Shown: piece after piece, positions 36,694 through 49,371 of the stretch
How the letters are laid out: each line of letters starts with the position of its first letter
Position numbering within the stretch: position 1 is the first letter of the stretch
Assembly: GCA_900239685.1 (NCBI GenBank)
Contig: OENT01000252.1
Span: 86,919 to 150,918, forward strand
Source: Rotaria macrura
Taxonomy: Eukaryota; Rotifera; Eurotatoria; Philodinida; Philodinidae
Length of the DNA stretch: 64,000 bases
Direction: 5' to 3'
Made by a program: the position numbers and the translations under genes
The notes under the pieces: generated by a model
Told to the model about the DNA's origin: nothing
Database searches by the model: none
What the model saw: the letters and a program-made list of their open reading frames with translations, nothing else

Positions 36694-38252
36694 ATGATAG
36701 AAGAACAAACAAATGAAAATTTAAATCCAAACTATTTTAGCAAGTACGCTCGTTTTCCTTTGCTTTTGACCGCATTAATCCCTTGATATTCTGTTTTTGT
36801 ATCCTCTCTAAAGATTTACATATGTATAAATATATATGAATGTTATTGTTGTTTTCGGAACGCACATGGATATATATATTGTATAATAAGTGCACGATAC
36901 GGTGTATATGCATTGTTTTGTTCTCGAAGCATATGTATATATATATAGACATGCCGCATAAAAGAAAAGATCATTCTTAGTTTTTTCTTTTATTTTACAT
37001 ACATACATTTCATATACATTTACACAGATAAAGTAACTTGTAAGACTAGTTTGATATGAATAAGTGAGAAAAAAACAGACATATTTGAATGTCTATTAAG
37101 TAAATTTGTTTGATTTTATTTTTTTCAGGCTCGATGTTCTTGCTGAATTAGCATCGAGTCAAAAACCGATTCTAAATGATTCATCAATAAAACAAGAATT
37201 TAATGAATCAAAATTTTCATTATTGAATTCAAGTATCAAAAATGAAGGAACAATAGCAACAAATGACAGTTCCAATACATCTTTATCACCAACATTTGTT
37301 CTGAAAACAACCCAAAAAGGTAAACCATGTATTTTACTTGATGGTCATCGATACAAACATCGACGTGATAATCTCGATGGTTCAATGTCTTGGACTTGTA
37401 CGCAGTAAGTTTCAAAAAGAAACAGAATATGTGTGAATTTCTATTGACTTCTTTTTCGTGCTTGTTTGTAGTGAACTATGTAGTGCTAGCGTGCGAACGT
37501 TTGGCGATCGGGTTGTACGTCGTAATGATGACCATTTACATGGACGTACTTTACGTGTTGATCCTCAGCAGGAATTTTTGTCGCGTTTAAAAAAACGTGC
37601 AGCTGAAGATACCGTTACAATACCGAGAATTTATGATGAAGAACTAGCGCGATCTGTTGATGAACATTCACCAGAAATACGTTCACACTTACCATCATTT
37701 TCCTCAGTTAAATCAACATTATATCGTCATCGACAACGTGGTCAACGTAATCAAGCAACAAAGTCAATCAAAACTGAATATCATACTGATTGTAAATTAT
37801 CATCAGTTAATTCAACAATGAATAATGGGTGGAATACATTACCACCTAAAAAGCGTCCATTAGCAATTAATGTTGATTGTTTACCAACACCAAGTCCATC
37901 ATCTTGTTGTTCTTCATCGTGTTCGTATGTGTCATCCGAAAGTCATAATGGTGAGAAGAGACGAAAATATTCATCATCATCCTCATCAACAGCGACCACA
38001 ACAGGAACAACGATTCCGTTGACAGAAGATGATAATAATAATAATAATAGTGCTCAAATGGCTGTTGCTGCTGCATTGGAATCTCAACAATTGATTGCTA
38101 AATTTCTTTCAAATCCATATAATCTTTTATTGGCTCAAAATTATTTTGCTAAATATTCTTCGACTTTTGCCGATAATCCACATTTCATGCTCATGCATGC
38201 ATATGCATTAGTGCTATCTAGTCTTCAACATCAACAACAACAACTTATGTGA
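36694..38252 (+). CDS. FLYWCH-type zinc-finger protein, 368 aa, three exons
   Basis: Exons 36694-36743, 37129-37404 and 37472-38252. The small first exon (MIEEQTNENLNPNYFSK) joins in phase across a 385-bp intron to LDVLAELASSQKP and supplies the only suitable ATG. One FLYWCH zinc finger lies at about residues 80-135: ILLDGHRYKHRR, then SMSWTCTHELCSASVRT and DDHLHG, with ligands C107, C112, H130 and H132. The C/H part is completed by the exon 2/3 junction. It is followed by the usual helical extension (FLSRLKKRAAEDTVTIPRIY, then DEELARS), a basic segment, and a Ser/Thr/Asn-rich region with a C-terminal hydrophobic helix and Gln run. FLYWCH fingers bind DNA or protein and occur in transcription factors (worm FLH/PEB-1, fly Mod(mdg4)) and in MULE transposases. 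No transposase domain or terminal repeats are visible here, so a cellular regulator in the nucleus is more likely. No orthologue can be named. Confidence 0.82.
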
Positions 38253-41200
38253 TACTTCTTGTTTCCTTTTGCTTTTTTTTACTTTAACCGTATGTCAGAT
38301 CATTTTCTCTGTGTTTGTTGTATCAAGTCACGTTTATCTCCTCTTTTTTTTACTTTTTTTTTGTTGTTGTTCGTTCTTTTTTCGTTTTTGGCGATGAGCA
38401 GTCGTATTTATGTGCGTTGTTCGCGTTTACTTTCTTTTGGTTTTGTGTGTTGAACTTTTAGACACACAGATAAACATTTCATCTTTTTTTTCTCCTTTTT
38501 GTTGTTATTATGATTATGATTATTATTATTATTGTTGTCTTCATTAACCTAGTCATCTGAACGTATGATATGTATGTTTGTATTGTGTTATTTATTTTCC
38601 ATGATTGATGCATTCATTCATTCCATAAACTTTATGTGTGCCTTTTTGTTTTTTCGTTAGATTTCTTTCGTGTGCTATCATCCGAGCGGATCTTCCTTAT
38701 GTTTTGCTCAAAAAATTTCGTTTTTCTTGCTGTCGTCATATATATATATATACATATAAAAGAAGAAAGGTAAAAAAATAAAAACCACTAAAAAAAGTGA
38801 ATTCATATTTTTTTTTGATAGTTTTATATTTATGTTAGAATGATTAGATCCGTCGAGATTTTTTATTGCTTTTCGACGTCATCGACAGGAAATGATAGTC
38901 ATTTCTCAAAAAGAAAAAGACATGAAAAGACACAGCTAAATGAGAGGCGCTCTAACTAAAACAGCAAAGTTAGTGAGAAAAGTAGTAAGCATTATAAAGA
39001 CTCCAACACACGCATGGAAGTATGCTTTCCCGGGCGGAAATACAAATGACATCGATCGGGTCTAAGCAGAACAACAAGAAAGGAAACAGCAGGCGATGAA
39101 CAATGAGTATTTGAAACGGCTAGAGGATAGAAAATAAAAGTAGTTTGTTGATATATGAAATTATTATTTGTAATAAAAAAAAATGTTGAGTTTTTGCAAA
39201 TTTTAAATCATGGCTTTTACGTTCTTGTATATACATTATTATAGGCTTTTAAACCAATAAATACTATTATTTACATAATGATATTATTCTTCCGTAGTTA
39301 ATAGTAGACTTTTTTGCGTTAAGTATTGATTGTTTTTTGGGATTTCACAAAATAGTTATGTGTAAACAAAATGTTTTGCATATGATACAATAATCTTCTA
39401 ATTAAATATGGCTTTGCTTGATTCTTTTAAGTATTTAAAAGCTATATCCTCATATTATAATGAGCATGATATTTTTCATTTTACCCCTTTCATAGTAAGT
39501 AAAATAATATCTTTTCCAATTAGAAAATGAAATTAAGAATTCCTTGCAAAGCTCGATCGAATCTATAAAAGCTCTGCTTTTTAATAACAGAAAACTAATT
39601 TTGCGATTTAATATTGTTTGTATATATCCTTATTTAATGATGTGTGCATGTATTTGTATTGATCACTAATATACATATTACATGAAAAATCACTTGTCAT
39701 TTCACTGTAGGTCATCAGTTCTTTGCAACTATCATATTTCTCATGCGTTTACCAAGTAGATGTCTTGTGTGTTTTCTTTCTGGTTCAGTATAATGACTTC
39801 TTGGTTTTTTTTATCTATGTCTCAATGTTTACATAAACGTGTGTCAAGTATTGCGTCAATGAGCTCTTTCTCTGTTTCGATCTAACCAAATAGGGATCAG
39901 TCGTAGTTGATGTGTACGCATGAAAGGAAAAAGAAAGAGGGACAGAGTAGGCAAATTGGTTCGTTCATCAATTAGCATCATGCATTTGACACAACGAACA
40001 GCAGGCTATGGCATGCTTTCAGTTGATGTTGTTGCATGAATAGATAGTTGATAATAGGGAAACATAGAGAGAGAGACAGAGAGAGAGAGAGAAGAAGAAA
40101 AAGAAGAAAAAAGCGTGTGTTGTGCGCACAGCAGTAAAAAACAGGGTGGGTTGGGACCAATTACCCACAAAGACAGTACAGAAAAAAGAGAAAGGACTGA
40201 TGTGACAAAAGCAGAGAAGAAACTTTGGCTTGGATACGACTAGAAAATTGAACGAAGACACGCACATAGGCTCGAGGGCGAATGAACGAAAGAAAGCGCG
40301 CATGCTTTAGAACTAAGATAAAACAACACTATAATATAGCTAGTGTTGTTGTTATTGTAAAGAGTAAAGACAAAAGATGCGAAGCGTTTTTCTTCTATCT
40401 TTCTTCTTTTTTTCCTACTATGACCATTGGTCAAAAGATTTAGTCAGAAGAGTGTTGTCCTTATACAATTCTTTGATGATATCATTAACATGTGAAATAG
40501 ACAAGACATAGGAAAACATTAGAAAAGATATTTCACGCCTATCATCGATCAATATTATGGTCAACAGAAGAGAAGAGTAGAAAAAAGACGAGAACTTATT
40601 GTTTATTTATTCATGAGAACAAGTTCAAGTAGAGAAATATGAAAGCAAAAAAAAAGAGGAGGAGAGAATTAAATAAGTCTGAATAGAAAAGCTGAAAGAA
40701 TAGCAAGTCGACCGATGCGTGCGTGTCTAAGGATAACAACAATCATCGTCATGCACATGTATGTTCTTGTTTCTTATATATTAATTAACAATTTGATTTA
40801 GAGTTGTGTCTACTGAAGTGCCATCCGTCATGTACTAAAGGAAAAAAACTTATTGTTATTAATATAATTAATAAAACTAATATGCATAGAAAAAGAAAGG
40901 TAATAAATTTTTTTTATTATAATGAGACTATAAAAAAAGAGGTGTCAAACTCCTTGATTGCTACATTTATAATAGGTCAGTTTTATTTTATTCATGCTAA
41001 AAAAACACAGTAACTCAAGGTTTTAGAAAGACACGAGAAATAAAAGCAATTTTTTTTAAATAACAATATCCATCTAACTAGTGCAAAGGAGAGGGAGAGA
41101 ACAGGGGAAGGAAAAAAAAGGCCGCCCGTGCACATGCATCGACGTTCATTTTTTTCACACCGAATTTCTTCCTGTTTCCTTTTCCTATTAATAAAAAGAG

Positions 41201-42134
41201 CTAATATTTCTATTCAAGCAAGAGAAAGATTTTTGAATAGACTTGCGCGTTTCAAAAATATAATGACCCGCTTAGACATTCTCATAGGTTTTGTTAATAG
41301 TCATTTTAATTTATATTTAAATAGGTCTATTATAAAACATAATTATTTGACACATAAATACTCAATAAAAAGAAATACTAGATGCAAACAACAGCAAGGA
41401 TCGATAACGATGATACAACAGCTAATTTAGAATTTCTTTTTATGTATGAGTATGTGTTTTTATATTGTATCAACTACGTGCAGATATAAGCCATCTTTAC
41501 GGCTTATTGGATTATAAAAATTTGCTCAGGTTTTTTTTCTAAAATTATCTTCTGTTACATTTTATTGTTGTAAAAAATCTTCCTTTTCCCGATAGATAGA
41601 TTTGTTCGTGTTAAGTAAGTAAGTGTTAACGCACGAATAGTCACATTGACATAGGTTAAAACAAGAGAAAATCTGAGAAGATTATTCGATATTCTTTTCA
41701 TCATTTTGTAGCTAGTACGTAGAAGAACAAGAAAAGTAATTGAAAAATCGTAGAAGTACTTGCCATAATGTAATCTCGACTATAAGAGCACGTGTATTGC
41801 ACTTGTCCTTCACTCCGGAAATAAAAATTGTTTCTTTAATAGTTTTGATAGTACGTGTTAGATCTTGCTGAGCCCATCCATTCTTTAGTGAAAGAGATTG
41901 TCATCATTCGCTTCATCAACACTCTTTGTTGTCGCCGTCATCATCATCATCGTCATCTTTTTTTCTTCTTTCATATTCTCGTTCATCATCGAGCATCAGT
42001 TTTGCTTCTCAACAAACGATGGCGGCGATCGAATGCTAATGTGATACTCGGGTGTCGGTTTAAATGATTTGTGCTTTCTTATAGCGTCATCAAGTTTGTA
42101 CCGAGTCTCAATGCTTCAACTTCTATTGCCTCTT

Positions 42135-42170
<36 letters not shown>

Positions 42171-43926
42171 TATGTTGTGTGTTAATTCAATTTCATCCGT
42201 TGGAAATCTACATTGGTAATAACAACAATTGTTACAAAAACTAGTTTTACAACAGAGAGATATAAAATTAGACATACCACTTTAGATAATTCTTTTCTTT
42301 CTTCAAAGCAATAGTTGTCTTAGATAAGAGTCTTTCTGTCCTTCTTCGTTTTGTCATTCGTTCATAATCATGGGTTTTTATCCCGGTTGACTTAATTTGA
42401 CGTTCGAATGAATAAATCGTCGAGTCGAATTCATTTATTCATATATATATATATATAGATAGATAGATAGATATTATAAATTGTCTATTACAGTGACAGC
42501 CGACAGCTTTTCCAAGGACAATCAGGCAAACATTAAAAAAAATTTGTCATTAAATAATATTTCTCATGCGTCTAAGTGCGCTTCTATCTGAATGGAAAGA
42601 AAGAGAAAAAAGAATATGTCAAAAAAAAAACTTGTAAACGAAGCAAAAAAAAATCGTTCGATCTTGACGGAAGTATTATTTATTTGTATATGTAAGAATA
42701 TATTAACATATTATTCGTTTAAATTAAACTAGAAAGAAAAAAGCTCTCGATCGTCTTTTTTTTATTTTCTAGATAAGAAGAAAATCTGGAAATTTTCATC
42801 GTTGTTTCTTTTATTCACATGATAATCACAATTGACGAGAAAATTGATAATGATCATATTTATTGACAACGATCAAGATCCTTTTTATTTTACAGATTGT
42901 GACAAAAAACAAAAAGGAGGTACGTCCAAAACAAATATTTCCTTTCTCTTCTTTGTTTTAAAATGACAAGAAGAAAAATGCTAGAGTAATCTATCGAATA
43001 GGACAGCTGCGAAAAACGAGGAATTAACATTTTGTCTGTCTATCATTATCATGCATGTACATATACATTTATATGTATATATCTATTTATCTATGTATTT
43101 TGTTTTGACATAGTTATCACATCTGTCTATCGATTGCTAATAACACCTTCATTGAAGATAGTATATTGAAATTCCGGCTGTAGAAATAGTTATTCATTGG
43201 CCGATATTCTACTGATATATTGTATACGTACTAATGTTTGCGTTGACATGTCTTGAAAAAACAAAGATGTTTTACAATGATTATCATTTACATTCATATG
43301 CTTTTCCTCGTTGAAGACTTTATATTTCTATTAAGATCTTTCCTTTTTCGATGATGCTTAAAGAAAATATAAAGGGCAAGCAAAATGGACAGCTGTCAAA
43401 TATACAGTGATGTACACATTGATAAATACTATAGAAGAATATCGGATGGCCTTCACTCGTCAGAGCTGAAATCCTTCTAACAAAAAAAGGAGAAGAGATT
43501 GCATTACACGCTTAGAGCACTCTCTTTTTCTTCGTTTTATATTCATCTTCTTTTTCTCGTCATCTTCTGCTTCGTTGTCTCGTGTATCGTCAGACAGAGA
43601 AGTAGTTTTGAGGTTGATTTCAAATTACCGCAGGCCATAGCATATTATTTTGATCGTCTTTTACTCGACTAGTATCTCTCAAGTTGTGATCAGGTGAAGT
43701 TTAACAATAGTATTCTATATAGATTGTTTGAATTGAGTTTTAACTGTTCTTTGCGTGGTACTAAAGATAAACATGAAGAACTACTTAATTTCTTTTTTTG
43801 TTTTTTTGATAATGATCTTTTCGTTAACATGCAATTCCTGTTTGTAATATTAGAATAAACGACGACAAAACTATAATGACATAATGGCTCGTTGCTTTTC
43901 TTTTGTTTTTCTTCTCGTGTTATTAG
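38253..43926. other. 5.7-kb non-coding region between FLYWCH and CNG genes
   Basis: Longest gap between firmly placed genes. The first kilobase is T-rich and probably the FLYWCH 3' UTR. GA-rich blocks lie at 39925-39945, 40066-40095 and 40640-40665, a (TA)n array at 42137-42168 and a TA/GATA array at about 42440-42472. No convincing coding exon or RNA gene was found; open frames of 60-100 codons at 40804 and 41128 have no recognisable domain. At least one 5' exon of the CNG gene probably lies here. Confidence 0.45.
42137..42168. repeat. (TA)n microsatellite
   Basis: About 16 perfect TA units in non-coding sequence upstream of the CNG channel gene. Confidence 0.9.
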
Positions 43927-43977
43927 AGCTCCCTGAGCTACAGCCGCCCGAATATTGGGCATTACGCTCGTGATGGC

Positions 43978-46900
43978 ATGGCTCAAGCATCATCGTTCAA
44001 ATCGTCTATACGCTATCAAGTATGTAACTCAACCACTGACAATGACATTGCACGTCTTTCATCAACTGAACCATCTCCACAAGGACATGCATCCATTATT
44101 GATGATGATCTACGTGAAATTACAATTTTACCTATAGTAAATAAACAACTCTCATCATCGAAATCCTCACCTAACCATCATGCGTCATCATTAACACATT
44201 TAATTCCATTAGCATCAAGTGCTCCTCACAAGCCATCTTCTGTTGAATCAACTATTGTCAAAATACCAATTCAACCATTATCTTCTTCCTCTTCTTCTGT
44301 TCCGAAAAATCCACTTGATAGCTCATCATCACTCCAATCCTTTTCAAAACAAACTAATCGACCATCTCCACAACAAAAGCAGCAGCAGCAACAGCAGCAA
44401 CAGCAACAATCACATCATTCATCAACGAATTCATCTATTCGTGATGTCACTGTACCATCACATAATCGTCAATCAACATCGCGACAAACAGTATTAGATA
44501 CACTAACAACTAAATTGACGGCAAATGTTCGAAAAAATTCAACATCAGCATCAACATCGGCTCTAGCACAACAAACTTTATCGAACGATAATGATAATGG
44601 ATTTTCGACTTATCAAGGTGATGCTATACGTCCATCTCGACAATTACGTAAAGCTCGTCGACAAGACATAAAAGCACGATTTGAAAAATTTGATCTTAGC
44701 TCACCGACAACACGACGTACACATTCATCACGTCGCTTCACATTCATATTTGACCCAAGCGGTCGTTTAGCATATTGGTGGACATCCGTAATAAGTCTTG
44801 CATTTCTCTATAATTTCTGGATCATTATATTTCGTTTTTCTTTTCATGAATTAACTCATCAGAGTTTTCTCATTTGGTTTATATTTGATTATTCATGTGA
44901 TTTTCTGTATTTAATGGATATTATGTTTAATTTTCGAACAGCTTATTTAGAAGAAGGTGTTCTACAAACAGATCCAATTAAATTACGCCATTATTATATG
45001 AATACAACGCGATTTTATATAGATTGTCTGTGTTTAATGCCGTTAGATTTTCTTTATTTATCAATTGGTTTTAAATCAATTGTTCGACTATTTCGTTTAG
45101 TTAAAATCTATCGTTTTTGGACTTTTTTGGATCGAACTGAACGACATACAAACTATCCGAATTTATTTCGTACAATCGTTATGATACATTATTTACTTGC
45201 AATATTTCATTGGAATGCATGTTTAATTTATATATTACATACAAGTTCAGAATTAAGTTTTACGAGACGTTTTTCATTTACACTCAATGACAATGGCTTA
45301 GATTATTTCAAAGCTTTGTAAGTAAAAATTGTTTTTGGAAAAAAATAATTTTCTTTGTTTTGTCTAATGAAAAGATATTGGTCAATAACAACATTAACAT
45401 TAACACAAAATCATGAAACGAAACCAACATCAAAAGAAGATTACATATTTTTAAGCATTGAACTCATATTTGCTTTATTATTGTTTGCAACCATCATGGG
45501 ACATGTTGCATCGATTGTTTCGAATTTAAGTAATGCTAGAAAAGATTTTCAAGGTAGACACAAATGATCAACATATGATCCCAAGTTTTTTCTATAATGA
45601 CTATGTATTTTTTAATTTAAAGCGAAATTGGATGCAGTGAAAACATACATGTCACTGAGACGTGTACCAAATAATTTAGAAGATCGTGTCATTCGATGGT
45701 CAGTGAATATATATTTTTTTTTCTATTTTTTTTCATCCGAAGGGAAAACATGTCAATGTAATGAAATCAAAGAGTCGAATCTTCGACTGTGTATTTTTAC
45801 TAAATTATTTTTGCTGTTCGATTTTATCTATGGACATGTTTAACAGAGATATGTTTTTCTCAAAGAAAAAACAAAAATCTTCAGTATACGTCAACAGTCA
45901 ATCAAGAGATAGTAAAGTAAAAGCATATGATATTTTGAGAACATAAATTTATAAACTTATCAGCGTACTTGAATCAAAAGTTTTAATTACCAAAAAGAAT
46001 GCTTCCCACTGTTTGTTCTTGATGCATAGTATGAAGCTCATAATTAATTATGAAGACTTTCAAAAACAGCAGGTCATGTTTGTCCATAGTCCGTAATCTT
46101 TTAACGAGTATATGACGTTTAAGATTCTTTATCTTTTACAGGTTTGACTATTTATGGATGAGCCATAAATCAGTTGATGACAATCAAGTTCTTTCATTAT
46201 TGCCATACAAACTTCGCGCTGAAATAGCCATACATGTTCATTTAGATACATTGAAACGAGTAAATTTCTATGTGAAATAATTCATGTTCATATTAATATT
46301 CATTTTTAATTTTCACTATTCTAAGGTTGAAATATTTCAAAATACTGAAGCTGGCTTTCTCAATGAACTTGTTCTACGTCTTAAACCAGTTCTTTTCTCA
46401 CCAGGAGATTTTATTTGTCGTAAAGGTGAAGTTGGAAGAGAAATGTATATTGTTAATCGTGGAAAACTACATGTTATGGCCGATAATAATAAAACTGTTC
46501 TAGCAACATTAAAAGCTGGTATTGAAATACACATAATAAAATAATATTTAAAGAAACATCTCGTCATGTTTTCCATTTTTTCGTAACTCTAGGTTCGTAT
46601 TTTGGAGAAATAAGTATTTTAAATATGGGCAGTGGAAATCGGCGAACAGCATCAGTTCGATCAGTTGGCTATTCGGATCTATTTTGTCTTTCGAAAGAAG
46701 GTTGTTCTCATAGCACAAAAAATCTTCTTTCTTTTTTCCATAAACATATTATTTTCTTTTATCTAGATCTTTGGGAAGTGTTAAAAGAATATCCAGCTGT
46801 ACGTGTTAAACTTGAAGCCATAGCTGTTAAACGTCTTGAAAAACATAAAAAACCCTTAATTCAACAAGGTAAACATAATTGAAAGAAAGTCTTCGGGAAA

Positions 46901-47467
46901 TATTTGTTCTCTTGTCTGTCAGTTAATTTAAAACGCAGTAAAAGTACACCGGGTTTAGTTGAAGCCAGTAGCCGACTTCCATTTCATGTGCCTGTTCGTC
47001 GAGCTGGTAGTGGAATTCATCGTTTGCCATCTGTCAAAGAAACGGATGTGCCTGCACTTACACCTTCATTAGCTGCTTCGAATTCATCTTCTAATCAACA
47101 ACAACTACTTTCAGCGTCGTCGAACTCTCTAGTAGCTATTGCACCACTTGCATCATCAATAAGCGTAACATCGTCGCTAAATTCTCATCGACAACGAGCA
47201 ATAAATCATTCAGTATCATGGTCCATCACAGCGGATGCAAAGAAATCAGATACAGCACGTGTGGGAAGAACAATATCATTAAATAACAATGACATACAAA
47301 ATCATAGTAGTTCACTCGCAATAAGTGAAATTGAACGTTTGAAAAAGCGTTTAAATGAGCTTGAAAAGGAAGATTTAACAATAAATCCAATATATAATGA
47401 AGAATATATGGAATTAAAAAGTCGTTTACAAACCCTCGAAGAAAGACAATTAAGTGGTGGAAAATAA
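43978..47467 (+). CDS. CNGA: Cyclic nucleotide-gated channel, CNGA-like, 886 aa, eight exons
   Basis: Exons 43978-45317, 45375-45553, 45623-45698, 46142-46259, 46326-46518, 46593-46700, 46767-46868 and 46923-47467, all in phase. Order: a long low-complexity N terminus (Ser, Gln run) to about residue 240, six membrane helices from about 255 with an S4 of [14 protein letters not shown], the pore, C-linker ([37 protein letters not shown]), and a cyclic-nucleotide-binding domain with [17 protein letters not shown] and NRRTA; R653 and T654 match the nucleotide-contacting residues. The C terminus has a leucine-zipper-like helix ([17 protein letters not shown]), as in CNGA subunits. Such plasma-membrane channels convert cGMP/cAMP changes into cation currents in sensory cells. 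The pore reads [17 protein letters not shown] where CNGA subunits have LTTIGETPPP, so the filter glycine is absent. The frame is open upstream to an acceptor (TTATTAG) at 43926, adding SSLSYSRPNIGHYARDG, so the true start is probably in an earlier exon. Confidence 0.92.
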
Positions 47468-47690
47468 GAACCGGTGTACAGAGAAATGATAAATACTTTT
47501 TATTTCTTTTGTGTCATATAAACGTAATTATTTTTTTTTGGTTCTCTTTTGTTTCTTTTTATCTGATAATTATCTTCAATATATATGTTGTTGCTTGTTA
47601 GTGTACGCGTGAGGAGAAAAGAGCGATGATTGTCAGATCGCCTTACAAGGAATTTAGTTTTATTTGCAAAACAAAAAACAAACGAGCTAT

Positions 47691-49371
47691 TCAATTTAGA
47701 ATATTATTATTTAAATAACAACAATGTCCATGAATTGAGTTTATTCGAGTTGATGACCGTGAAGATGCTAACGCAACCTAAGAAAAAACAACGACGTACT
47801 TGTGACTTTTATTAGAATCAATTGAGATAAATCTTACTGTTATCTTTCTACCGTCGGCGATAGAACCATTTTTAAGACGAATTGCATTTAAGCCATCGCC
47901 TATTAAAAAAGAATCATAGTAGAATTACGTTATTCATTGACTTTTTTCTTACTATGACGAAGAAATGTAATAAATCCAAAACCCTTGAGAAAAAAAAACA
48001 ATTCATTAAAAAGTACTTTTTTTGGAAGAAACCAATCATACTTTTGAACCACGTTCGTTGGAAACAATTTCAGGATCTTTTACTGGTCCAAATACCTAGA
48101 ATAGAAAGATAAAGTGAACAAATCTTCTTCACTTATTAATATGCGTTGTTCAGTAATTGCTGAGAATTTTGTTTTTGAATCATACTCTCAACTGATTTTA
48201 GTAGTCATGTTAAGGTATCACATAGGTTGATATTTGTTGTTTGAACTTAAATTAGACACACAAGATCACCGTGATGACTGTAGTAAACAATCTAGAAGAA
48301 TTCATGTTCACTGATCTTTAACAATAGATTACGATTGTTATACTAGATTTTTGATCGACCGCATCATATGTTCCAAAAAATCAAAAATAGAATATCGATG
48401 TGAAGGCTGCGCTAAGGACGCCTTGAATGACTCGATGAAAATCTTTAACGTTTCAGGCGATATGAATGTGTTTTTATTGAGTTATTGAGTCTCACTAAAA
48501 ACAACTAGTATGCCACAGGCATGATAAGAAAATCAAGTGTACTTGACAATTCTACATCTTTATATTTGAATACTACTTTTCGTTGACAATAGTAAGAGTT
48601 TCTAGTGATCACCAAACGTACCTTTATCCGATAGAACATAGTTTCATTTTTTTCAGTCACATTAATTGTTTATAAAAAGTGACTCACGAAATGAAAAAGA
48701 GTAAGCATCTTCTAGACATGAATATTGTTACATGTCTGTCATTACATGCTTTCTTATTAGTAGTAATCACACAAGCACACATCAGTCATAAACTAATTAT
48801 CTAGGTTAACATTTCATCTACAGAAAGCACTAAATTTTACATGAAAAGGCTGATCTATGGCGCTAAAAATCGTTGTACGTGACTGAACATTTTTTGTAAA
48901 GCATTAATCAGATTCTTACCAGGAATTGTTTACATAAATCGTCGATAGTCCATAGAAATGGTATATTTCCCACATGAATTCGTAATGGATGATCTGTTTC
49001 GATATGATGATGAATTGATGAAAGCTATTGAAATTAATAAAATCATTTTGAAAACAAAAAACGAAAATTTTCTCTGATTTACTTGATCCAACGATGGCAC
49101 AGATAAATAACGATTCATTTTTGATAATGATGATGGAGTCTGATGATAAATTTGAGTTCTGTCGTGGTTATGAAGTACATTATGACACATCGGTGATGGA
49201 AGATTCTAAACATATGTAGTAGAGACTTTACTGTAAAGAAGTAAAATTTATACTCACTGTATCATATGATTTCATATACCAATGTTGATTGATTAGTGAA
49301 GGATTTTTCATGTTTGACTTAGTTTTCATGCATAAAAACGGCTCATTCAGCTGCTGTGAATAACAATCCAT
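47691..49371 (-). CDS. RBFOX: RBFOX-like RRM RNA-binding protein, 191 aa, seven short exons
   Basis: Minus-strand exons 49371-49258, 49205-49083, 49024-48920, 48095-48042, 47983-47953, 47899-47838 and 47777-47691; every junction is GT-AG and in phase. The single RRM spans residues about 92-166. RNP2 is IHVGNI (95-100) followed by PF; helix 1 and strand 2 read DDLCKQFLVFGPVKDPEI; then SNERGSKGFGFITF, with RNP1 at 132-139. NERGSKGFGFVTF is characteristic of RBFOX/FOX-1 splicing factors and the spacing between RNP2 and RNP1 is identical, so RBFOX is the best name. RBFOX proteins bind UGCAUG in introns to control alternative splicing. After GRKITVA the protein ends within 27 residues, so the usual Tyr/Gly/Ala-rich C-terminal domain is missing. 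Exons as short as 31 bp hide the gene from simple ORF searches. It is tail-to-tail with the CNG channel (223 bp between stop codons). The largest intron is 824 bp. Confidence 0.8.

Noticed and set aside
43955-44137. ATG at 43955 or 43973 as the CNG start
   Set aside because: These ATGs are in a different frame from the channel; the channel frame has its first local ATG at 43978.
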